Source: Apostichopus parvimensis
Lineage: Eukaryota > Echinodermata > Holothuroidea > Aspidochirotida > Stichopodidae
Assembly: GCA_000934455.1 (NCBI GenBank)
Contig: KN886272.1
Location: forward strand, 72,650 to 98,661
Direction: 5' to 3'
DNA: 26,012 nucleotides
Shown: one piece after another, positions 19,001-26,012 of the stretch
How positions within the stretch are numbered: position 1 is the first letter of the stretch
Layout of the letters: each line of letters begins with the position of its first letter
The notes under the pieces: generated by a model
The model's input: only the letters and a program-made list of their open reading frames with translations
Told to the model about the DNA's origin: nothing
Databases searched by the model: none
Translations under genes and position numbers: made by a program

Positions 19001-22000
19001 TTTTCACACAATATCCTTCCTTAGCCAACATGGCATATATCCTATTATTAAAATCTTATTCTAAATAAAACATTTGATATCTGATCGTAGATCTGTTATT
19101 TCATTAAAAAAAAGCACAGCTTCAACAGACACATCATCAACTATGTTAACATGGCTTTTAAATCTTGGTTAAAATACCCAACAAATAATTCCGTTTGAAA
19201 TCCGAAAGTATGTTTGTTGATATCTTCAATTAATTTTCCAACTTTTTCTTAATAATCTTAGGGATAACATAACTTGCATCACCGAAGAAATAAAGAAACC
19301 AGAAAAGTAAGTACATATTTATTGCTGTCGCTATCTTCATTGTCGGTATTGATGTTCTCCAAAATGTCCCGTTTTTCTTTGTTCATTCTCTTCTGTATAT
19401 TAATTTTTTTTACTGTAAACTAGAAAAGTTAAATAACCACAGTTAAATTATTCTGTCTTCTGTCAAATTCAAATATTTTCTTTATATTCTGCTTGCAATC
19501 AATTTTTATTTTCGAATAAATAATTTTATATATATCTTAAGTAACCAAGATGGTGAATGTACTAAACTTGGAATCAACACATGAAATGAATAACAGGGTT
19601 TGCAGAGAATTTCCAGGATTTTAAAGAGAAGGCGCTGCGACCCAGCTTCCGCAAGATGTCAAATCAATTTGACTAATTGAATTCTTAAGTGAAGTCAAAG
19701 AGGAACAGAGGTGTACCTCCCCACACACTCTGGATCCGCGATTGCAGGTTTTGCTTTCATTTTGTAAGACAAGACTTTTCCCTTTCTGTTAGAATGAAAA
19801 GAATAGCCATGAATCAATTCTCGATCGATGAAAGAGGAACATGATCATTTCTGAGTTGCAATAATATAGATATATTTATATATGTATGAAAACAAGTTTT
19901 TGTGAAATTTTATTTTCAGAACCATTACCAAAGCGATGATAATTTCTTTGGTTTTAGTTACTGTAATATATCTCCTGACTAACGTGGCTTACTTGACTGC
20001 TATGACGCCTTCCGATATACTAGGATCTGATGTTGTAGCGGCGGTAAGAGTGAAAAACAAAACAAAATACGTATTTTATTAAAAGTAAACAACATGGCAC
20101 TAGACAGAAATATTTTATACAAACTCTATTAGTTTAATGGATGATTATTATTATTATTTAAAATACAAAAATTAAACAATATCCTTTTACTTTTGTATTT
20201 ACACATGGCATAAAATTAACACGCTAACATGAACAACGAAACTAGCCGGGGCACCAACCATGCTGGGGCAGAAATTTTACTAACTAACCATATTTTTGGG
20301 TTTAATGAGGTAGCACGAAGGCATAAGAACACTGCTATGGACAGAATTCCAACACTTTTATAGTAGGGTTTTGTAAGCATAAGAATCAACATTTGTGAGC
20401 CAAGGATAACATTAGGTGAATAATTGACAATTTTAAGTTGGCTATCATGATTGTGTGTGTCACTACATGCTAAGGAATAACCCTATGGCAACACAAGGCA
20501 AGTGGCGTACATTTTTGTACCACACGTGGCCATCGTTATACGGCTAAACAAACTTGTTGTACGAGTATGACGGCATTGGTACGATTATAAGTTGAACTAT
20601 TTTTAGCACGAGTATGAGTACAATGTTCCAAGCGCGACTATGCGTACAAGGTTTTAAGTGCCAGTCTGAGCATAAGGTTCTAAGGGTGAGTATGAGTAAA
20701 GGCCTATAAGCGTGATTAGCAGTACAATGTTCTAAGTATGAGTACAAGGCTCTAGGTGTGAGTATCAGTACAAGGCTCTAAGCGTGAGTATCAGTACAAG
20801 GCTCTAAGCGTGAGTATGAGTACAATGCTCTGAGTGTGCGTATGAGTACAAGGCTCTAAGCGCGAGTGTGAGTACAGCAATAAAGTTAATAAAAAATGCC
20901 TTCAGTACGAGTACAAATAAAAATCCATAAAAGGAGAACCACTTTAGACAACTACCCTAGGATATGAGCACCCGTGCGGATTCACCAGCATCATAACGTC
21001 TAGACACAGGCAATGTTAAACACCATTCTTTCAATGATTGTCAACACAATTAGTCATTACATCTTGAAATAAAAACTAAGAACACATGATGATGATGATG
21101 AAGACGATGACGACGACGTTGACGATGATGGTGACGTTGACGACGTTGACGACGTTGACGACGACGAAGACGACGATGACGGCGACGATGACCCATCTAA
21201 ATACCAACCTAAAATTTGAACAGATATTTTCGATAAAAAAAATACGATTAAACATTGTCACAGTTTATAGACGAATTAAACATAAAAATTTAATAAGGAA
21301 ACAGACAATCCAACCAGAAACGATTGTTATTATTTTTATACTCTCAGCCTTTGTTTGTATTTCTTCAAAGGACTTTGCTGAAGCTACACTTGGCCAGTTT
21401 TCTTGGATGATATGGTTGTTTGTCGCCCTCAGTGCAGCGGGTAGCCTTAATGGTGGCGCGTTTGCAAGAGGACGAATGTATTTCGTTGCTTCGAGAGAAG
21501 GACTACTCCCTGAGGTGATATCAATGGTTCACATTGGATGGAAAACACCGCTCCCATCAATGGCGTTTTCGGTGAGTCCAAGGATTGCTCTTCGAAAAGG
21601 AAATACATTTTTGCCGTTTCATGAGATAAATTTCTTCCTAAATTACTAGACACAAAATATAACTCATGAGTAAAAGTAATATATTTATTTTTAAATATTA
21701 ATTCTCCAGCTACCCCTTACGGTGATAATGCTTCTGTCCGGCAGCCTATGGGAGCTACTCACCTTCTCATCATTTATTGACACAGCTTTTATTGTTGTGA
21801 CACTTTGTGCCATACCCTATTTTCGATGGAAAAGACCGGACCAACCGCGTCCATTCAAGGTTCGTATAGACGATACAGTCAAACTACCATACATATTAGA
21901 GATTAACATATATCGTAGGTCTTCGCGATTTAAAAAAATTGTAGCGAAGTCTAGTAAGTTAAATGAAAGAAATGATGTCTAGTTATCGTCTTGATCGGTT

Positions 22001-24621
22001 AATATTCATTGTTGAGATATATTGTTTTTAAAAGGACTCATTTTTATTTGAAGAAGAAGCTCTTGTCCTTTATTGCCCAACATTTCGTGACGTCACACAT
22101 GGACAACACATCAAACTGTTATTTTGTTTTTGTTCTATTTTAAATGCTGATGCAATAATGACCCTTCGACTGTTTGAAATCACTATTTCCTAACATACCA
22201 ACGTAGAATTAGAGTATTTTAGTGATATCCAGGGGCAGCTGAGGCTGCTGAGCGGGCTTTAATTTGGGACGAAAAGAACGTCGAGGGCCAGTTGGAAATG
22301 TTAGTTCTGATTTGAGGGAGCAATGCACAAAGTGACCACCAAACCACGAAATGTGGTTCATTAGTTCATTCCGTACAAAGAAATCCAGTGCTCAACAAAA
22401 TGGCCATTTTTTTACCAATTGTTTATTACAACGCTTAAAACGGGAACTATTTATTACCAACTAAATTTCAGTTCTAACTAATGAGAAGGGGCACACTTGA
22501 GGGTTTTTCCTTTACAAAACGAGAGGTGGGAGATGGGGGTGGGAGGGAATTTGTCTTTGAGTCCTCCCGACTCCGGCGTCCCTTGTTAATATGCGTGTAT
22601 AACATCACACATTTTACGCAATGATTCATCTCAATAAAGTATTGTGCTTTCTCTCAAATTCATCTTCGTCAGTTTATCTTATAATTACAAAAAAAATTCT
22701 TGCATATATGTTTAAATCAAAACTGCAGTATGAAATGTTTCCCCGAAGGCAATGAGGGCGGTTCTGAAGAACCTAGCAGTGACCTGATTAGTTTGCAGAT
22801 GGCATTGCAAGGGTCCTACCTGCACCGCGTAAAATTTATCACATGAGTTCTACTCTTAACGCGTAAGGTTGGCATGAAATATACATTTCCGAGAAGTCGA
22901 ATGAGAATTTTGTTTCAGAAAACCAAAAAAGGGGGAAAAAGTGTGTTTCTTAATTATACGTCTTCTACCGTGCAAGCAGTTATTTTCGTTATAAATATAT
23001 ATTTACTTTGTTTTTATTTAAAGCCAACTTACGTTACCCCTATCAACATAATCGAACTAACCAAAGCTTCAGGGTACATGGACTATTGCACGTGCTTTTA
23101 TCTTTTCTTATGTATTTCTTTGTCTCCAATTACGGGCCCAAAACCAGACGTCTGAAAAAGCAGTTCAAACAATAAGATTTCTTATGCGGTCGTGGGAACC
23201 AGGAGAAAGGTCAAGAGAACAAAGGGGTTAATAACCTTGCAGGTGTTTGATAAAGCTTAAAGGGGTATATGGTAATCCATATCAGTTCATGACAGTATAT
23301 ATGGGGCTCTGTATCAAACACAACATTTTTTAACATTTAAAGACATGTTAACTACATAATATTATCAACATTTACTAATTCAATAGTGCCAAGTACAATT
23401 TTAATGTTCCTTAGATAATTGTATTCTACCTGTTGAGGGTTTGCTGTGCTCTAACATTGCCAAACAGTGTAGACCCTATATACGATTTATGTAATAGCAA
23501 CACTTTTGAGAAATGACGGTCTGCCATTGTTGGCCAAAGGATTTGTACCAATGATGTCTTCGGCTTTGAGTAAAGCGTTTCTGTATGTGTTGCCGTGTTG
23601 GACGAATCTAACAGTAATAGTAGTTACCGAATTTGTGATCCGCGTTGTAGTCATTGCTGATTTTGCACAAGGTCGGTGAAAGTGACTCAGTAGTTTTCGC
23701 TTTCGAGAAACCAAAAAAGCAGTCATTTTTAGTGCCATTATAATATTGTTGGCTTCTCATAATGGTTACTATACTACAGTACGTGAATATACCTTTTATT
23801 TTTAATTCTTGCAGGTTCCGCTTGTATTTTGTTTCATATTCATCGTGGTCAGTCTTTTTATTCTAATTATGACGTTTTACACCGACTTTTTGCAAGCATT
23901 CATTGGTGTCGGGGTAACACTGTTTGGACTTATTTTTTACTACTTTGGCGTCCAATGGAAGACCAAGCCTATCGCTTTAAAGCGGACAATAAGTAAGTAT
24001 CAGCATTTTGCGTAACACTTTTTGCCACAGGATGGTGGTCTCGTAATCCAAGTGTTAAATGAAAGACAATGGTGCCTAAACCCATACTCTGTTACTTAAG
24101 AACGGGAACCCGATAAAAATAGAAATGATGGCAACACGTGGAATATCAAATTATGTGCAAGTAAGACAATACTAGGTAGAAAATATCGGTTACTTCATGT
24201 AACCTTATTAAGAGCAGTCAAAATGACATAAAAATGATGAAAAATTCTACTTGACAGACGTGAACTATGATCCGATTTAACAATATATAAAAAAGATCTT
24301 AAATGTATATTGCTATTATTTTAGTTAATCCGTATAAAGGTTTTGTTGTCTAGTTAAATTCCTTTGCATAATGTCTCTATATAGTAAGTTGTGTATTTAT
24401 GCTTAGATAAATGAACCTCGCTATTTATGTTATTATTATTAAGTTTTTCTCTCGTTATTATCTGTTGGCAAAAGTAGCATAGCAACAATTCTCACGATAC
24501 AGAAACCTAAAAACCAGAAAACATAATTGGTGTTTGTTTCTCGTTTCTTTGAACAGAGAATTCCAACGATTTCCTGCAAAAACTGTTTATGTCTATCCCG
24601 CAAGAAGTGAAGACTTACTGA
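12578..24621 (+). CDS. SLC7-type amino-acid transporter (LAT / y+LAT-like light chain) with alternative first exons
   Basis: Exons: 1a 12578-13025 or 1b 16912-17395, then 18635-18860, 19262-19306, 19920-20043, 21371-21571, 21710-21859, 23815-23992 and 24557-24621. All phases agree, giving 478 aa (1a) or 490 aa (1b), the usual size for heteromeric-transporter light chains. Motifs: TM1 GIVIGTGIFVSP, GGLCY(T/A)ELA, KSGGEFTYIKEAFG, conserved Cys133 in FLGQCTEPP (position of the heavy-chain disulfide), FAYSGWDNITCITEEIKKP, TNVAYLTAM, GGAFARGRMYFVASREGLLP, YFRWKRPDQPRPFK, and a C-terminus QKLFMSIPQEVKTY. The family exchanges amino acids at the plasma membrane, paired with an SLC3 glycoprotein. YFRWK-P-D-PRP and SGWD resemble y+LAT, but substrate class cannot be settled here. 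Confidence 0.88.
13026..14893. other. intron 1a, left part
   Basis: The first 130 bases or so are matched after exon 1b (17396-17541). About 13165-14785 has no match in the second copy. Around 14598-14650 a degenerate copy of the block at 14836-14893 occurs (ATATTGTTCACT, GTAGCTTTG). Short C and G runs occur at 13322-13332 and 13839-13847. No gene recognised. Confidence 0.6.
14894..15189. mobile_element. hAT-like MITE with 14-bp inverted repeats and 8-bp target duplication
   Basis: A 296-bp element begins CAGGCGCGTAGCCA and ends TGGCTACGCGCCTG, a perfect 14-bp inverted repeat. It is flanked by AGATGTGA (14886-14893) and AGATGTGG (15190-15197), an 8-bp duplication with one mismatch, typical of hAT. 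The paralogous copy reads ACTATAGATGTGGAATGC near 17628-17646 with a single AGATGTGG and no element, which is the empty site. There is no transposase frame. Inside the left end is a G run and a C-rich block. Confidence 0.9.
15190..15824. other. right end of duplication copy 1
   Basis: Non-coding sequence matching about 17636-18070, for example CACCAATTGTAATATCCGG and CAGAGTAATACCATCAG. The match ends where the second ANKRD39-tail array begins. Confidence 0.8.
15825..16350 (+). repeat. tandem array 2 of ANKRD39 tails
   Basis: Four units begin near 15825, 15980, 16145 and 16310 and correspond in order to units 2-5 of array 1. The first keeps the ANKRD39 frame to the stop at 15888-15890 but has no ATG. 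The second and third share a one-base loss (GAACTCTCTCACAT) that shifts the frame. The last is followed by the same unique tail (AACTTCTGTTTAAAGCTTTG) as unit 5. No upstream ankyrin exon is present, so this is non-functional duplicate sequence. Confidence 0.9.
16351..16911 (+). promoter_or_regulatory. 5' region of exon 1b, chimeric after deletion
   Basis: Bases to about 16615 match 8490-8757 (downstream of array 1). From about 16618 on they match the exon 1a promoter region. The candidate TATA (16684-16691) and the downstream CTGGCTGCCTCACAAAACT are retained, so this copy kept roughly 290 bases of proximal promoter and lost everything further up. Confidence 0.6.
16912..17395 (+). CDS. transporter alternative first exon 1b
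   Basis: From MVEDSKKACSNMKTSEP to RLVALCVV plus one base; donor GTAAGT at 17396. It is a close duplicate of exon 1a with about a dozen amino-acid changes (for example SPKG for SPTG, YAELAAMF for YTELATMF, IQAL for IQSL, YWTV for YWSV). A 6-A run, against 5-A in 1a, puts the upstream ATG in frame and adds 11 residues. An in-frame TAA just before it sets the limit. It lies closest to exon 2, so it may be the main form. Confidence 0.85.
17396..18634 (+). other. intron between exon 1b and exon 2
   Basis: To about 18070 it is duplicated sequence; after that it is single-copy. Near 18500-18520 the text AATCCTGGATCCGCCCCTG resembles one end of a DNA transposon (see separate entry). No exon recognised. 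Confidence 0.6.
18435..18522. mobile_element. possible single end of a DNA transposon
   Basis: On the minus strand the right edge reads CAGGGGCGGATCCAGGATTT, a sequence I associate with transposon termini in marine animals. A weak partner (AAAGGGATCCGAGG) lies near 18240 but does not form a convincing inverted repeat. No target duplication is clear. Confidence 0.25.
18635..18860 (+). CDS. transporter exon 2
   Basis: 226 nt after acceptor TTTCATAG. It encodes LIIFVNSTSVPLTSHLQ, the TM5 segment KTVGLLIIIITGFVYLLQ, and AFYAGMFAYSGW. The donor is GTAAGT. One incoming base from exon 1a gives Cys, from exon 1b Ser. Confidence 0.9.
18861..19919 (+). other. transporter introns 2 and 3 around micro-exon 3
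   Basis: AT-rich introns (18861-19261 and 19307-19919). No repeat or gene was recognised. Confidence 0.7.
19262..19306 (+). CDS. transporter micro-exon 3
   Basis: 45 nt, acceptor ATCTTAG and donor GTAAGT, encoding DNITCITEEIKKPE. It joins the preceding SGW to make the conserved SGWD...TEEI-P loop. Confidence 0.88.
19920..20043 (+). CDS. transporter exon 4
   Basis: 124 nt after TATTTTCAG, encoding KTITKAMIISLVLVTVIYLL, TNVAYLTAMTP and DILGSDVVAA. It covers TM7 and the following loop. The donor is GTAAGA, phase 0. Confidence 0.9.
20605..20878. repeat. 26-bp minisatellite, about 10.5 copies
   Basis: Units such as AGCGTGAGTATCAGTACAAG + GCTCTA repeat with 26-bp spacing from 20605. The sixth unit (20735-20754) has lost 6 bases and the last is partial. 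The left units are more diverged than the right ones. It lies in transporter intron 4 (20044-21370). Many units contain GTGAGTAT, a donor-like string. Confidence 0.93.
21087..21192. repeat. imperfect GAY trinucleotide repeat
   Basis: ATGATGATG then mixed GAC/GAT/GTT triplets for about 105 bases, in intron 4 about 180 bases before exon 5. The frame over it could encode an Asp-rich or Met/Thr-rich peptide, but it is intronic. Confidence 0.9.
21371..21571 (+). CDS. transporter exon 5
   Basis: 67 codons after CTTCAAAG, encoding DFAEATLGQFSWMIWLFVAL, NGGAFARGRMYFVASREG and WKTPLPSMAFS; donor GTGAGT. It is the most conserved LAT-family segment in the window (ASREG-LP). Confidence 0.92.
21710..21859 (+). 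CDS. transporter exon 6
   Basis: 50 codons after TTCTCCAG, encoding a membrane pair and YFRWKRPDQPRPFK. The donor GTTCGT is poor. Read-through would add about 40 residues and then stop at 21980-21982. Confidence 0.88.
21860..23814 (+). other. transporter intron 6, 1.95 kb
   Basis: The longest intron shared by both forms. Short open frames (for example 22874-23155, and 23495-23680 on the plus strand) have no splice context and no family resemblance. No repeat was recognised. Confidence 0.6.
23815..23992 (+). CDS. transporter exon 7
   Basis: 178 nt after TTCTTGCAG, encoding VPLVFCFIFIVVSLFILIM, the last membrane segment (GVTLFGLIFYYFGVQWKTKP) and ALKRTI; donor GTAAGT. Confidence 0.9.
23993..24556 (+). 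other. transporter intron 7
   Basis: A 564-bp AT-rich intron with no other feature. Confidence 0.75.
24557..24621 (+). CDS. transporter exon 8 with stop codon
   Basis: 65 nt after TTTGAACAG, encoding NSNDFLQKLFMSIPQEVKTY and TGA. QKL...PQE resembles the cytosolic tail of LAT-type carriers. Confidence 0.82.
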
Positions 24622-24844
24622 AGCCTATACAACATCAGGGACGTTGTTTAATTTCATAAGTCATGAGGTGGGATGAATTATGAGGGTTGAAAATATGACA
24701 GGGAATTTTTGTTTTCAAGTTGGTAAATGTGGAAAAGGCCCCACTTAAGTGGCCCGCTCATGTCTCTTTTCGTAGTTGAATGCTACTTTATATTCGATAC
24801 TGTAATCTTATATAAATTGATTACCGGGTTAGCGCTATAATATC

Positions 24845-24850
24845 AATAAA
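24845..24850 (+). terminator. candidate poly(A) signal of the transporter
   Basis: AATAAA 224 bases after the transporter stop codon. Confidence 0.5.
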
Positions 24851-26012
24851 TTTAACATTTCGTTATAAAGCCAGATAATGTACGAAAACCATATACGCTT
24901 GGTAATCCTATATGGTCTAACATATTTTCGAAAAATTTGTTGAATTGTTTAAATATTACCAAGCATTTTTTTGTGTTTCCCAAAAAAAACAGAACTTCTA
25001 GATTATAACTTTTATGTGAACCGAAATATAGATTCATTTTGTTTTGTTTTCAAGAATGTTGAATTCATGAAATTTAATATAACTAGTCTGTATATGATTT
25101 TGATACTAAAAGGATGAAAGTTTTGGATGAGAAGATAACAATTCCTCGGGTTATTTAAATTTATTTTCCTGCAGCAATTAAGATTTCTTGAAAAGTTTGG
25201 TTGACTTGTTTTCAGAGAATTGATTTTAATATTTCGACGGTAATGGTGACGACTCAATAACATAAAACTATCGTATAAACTTACATATAAAATATATGGT
25301 AATGGTGAAATCACTTTTACACCTTTATGCTGTACTTTTTCAGAAATTCTCTCGATGGTGATAAATTGTCAAGTTTTACTGGTATCCTAACCGTAAATTA
25401 TACAGGCCAAAACGACCTGCGTGATATATGGAAGTTGTCATCGTTGCCGATGTGTGTTATTTCCTTAGCGTGACCAAAGGGAAATTTCCGCTTGGTCGAG
25501 GTCGGGCAAAGGTCAATACTGCCCTCGCCCAATGGTTTCTAGGGTGTGACCTTTTATACCCGCCTAATTGTTTGCATACTTATGACATCGATGCAGTTGA
25601 TACATTCCTCTCCTGGTTCAGAGAGGCGTCGCATGTGCTCCTATAGCAAAGTTCCTTAGTATAACGCCGTCGTAAACCCCAGAAAGCCGACGTAAACCCC
25701 AGAAAGCCGCAGTTAACCCCTGTAAGCCCCTGTATACCGCAGTTTGCCGTGCGGTTGGTTTTGCCCGGAAACGATTTTTTCATCGTGGTCTTGTTGAGCC
25801 ACGTGTGCAAATAAACGGGTTAACTTAAGAAACCTCCTACTACTTGTTCAGCTTCATTGAGCGTCGTCTCGGTGACAGAAGTTAATTATTCATTTACAAA
25901 ATTATCCTTGAACGAAGATATTTCATCATTTTAATCGGTCAAACCGTGTATAACAAGATATTGCTGGCATAAATAATTGAGTATACTATTAGTGAGAAGA
26001 TCAAAAATTTAT
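24851..26012. other. 3' flank, no gene recognised
   Basis: AT-rich to about 25400, then more mixed. A 72-codon open frame at 25428-25646 shows no recognisable domain and no splice context. A four-copy 20-bp repeat lies at 25666-25745. Confidence 0.55.
25666..25745. repeat. 20-bp tandem repeat, 4 copies
   Basis: The first two units, GCCGTCGTAAACCCCAGAAA and GCCGACGTAAACCCCAGAAA, are near identical. The third and fourth are diverged but keep the 20-base period. Confidence 0.85.

Noticed and set aside
19011-19024. ATATCCTT string as a U12-type intron donor, tempting because ZRSR2 is nearby
   Set aside because: It lies inside an ordinary GT-AG intron with no matching branch site or exon edge.
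21086-21370. Met/Thr-rich coding start upstream of transporter exon 5
   Set aside because: The triplet repeat is in frame with exon 5 by chance. Exon 4 joins exon 5 in phase 0 and gives continuous family sequence.
23487-23738. 83-codon minus frame and overlapping plus frame in intron 6
   Set aside because: No family resemblance, and exons 6 and 7 join without them.
25428-25646. 72-codon open frame as a new small gene
   Set aside because: No recognisable domain, no signal peptide, no splice sites and no duplicate; expected by chance at this length.

Overview
The window is nuclear DNA from an animal. Genes are split by GT-AG introns, exon phases agree across every junction I joined, and the spacers carry simple repeats, poly-G/C runs, a tRNA-derived SINE and small inverted-repeat DNA elements. 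The AT-rich composition, compact genes and mobile-element types suggest a marine invertebrate, perhaps an echinoderm; that is inference only. Nothing prokaryotic, no CRISPR and no provirus was seen.

Layout: (1) 1327-5111, minus strand: the first five coding exons (144 codons) of a ZRSR2/U2AF35-related splicing factor; the rest lies beyond base 1. (2) 6204-7916, plus strand: a complete three-exon ANKRD39 gene of 183 aa, head to head with ZRSR2. Its last coding bases have become the unit of a tandem array (7846-8490). (3) 8800-10741, minus strand: a complete three-exon ankyrin-repeat/SOCS-box gene of 419 aa, convergent with ANKRD39. (4) 12578-24621, plus strand: a complete SLC7-type (LAT / y+LAT-like) amino-acid transporter of about 478-490 aa, with two duplicated alternative first exons (12578-13025 and 16912-17395) and seven shared downstream exons. 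(5) 24622-26012: the 3' flank, with no recognised gene.

The main finding is a tandem duplication of about 7.8 kb. Sequence from about 7990 (inside the ANKRD39-tail array) to about 15824 is repeated from about 15825 to 18070. The second copy has lost the stretch matching about 8757-12265, which holds the whole SOCS-box gene, and also lacks the stretch matching about 13165-14785. What it gained is a second array of ANKRD39 tails and a second promoter plus first exon for the transporter. The two first exons encode the N-terminal third of the carrier (TM1 to about TM4) and differ at about a dozen residues, including Thr versus Lys just after TM1.

The second copy also preserves the empty target site of a 296-bp hAT-like element inserted in the first copy, so the insertion came after the duplication.

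The genes do not form one pathway: minor-spliceosome 3' splice-site recognition, an ankyrin adaptor, a probable Cullin-5 E3 substrate receptor, and amino-acid exchange at the plasma membrane.
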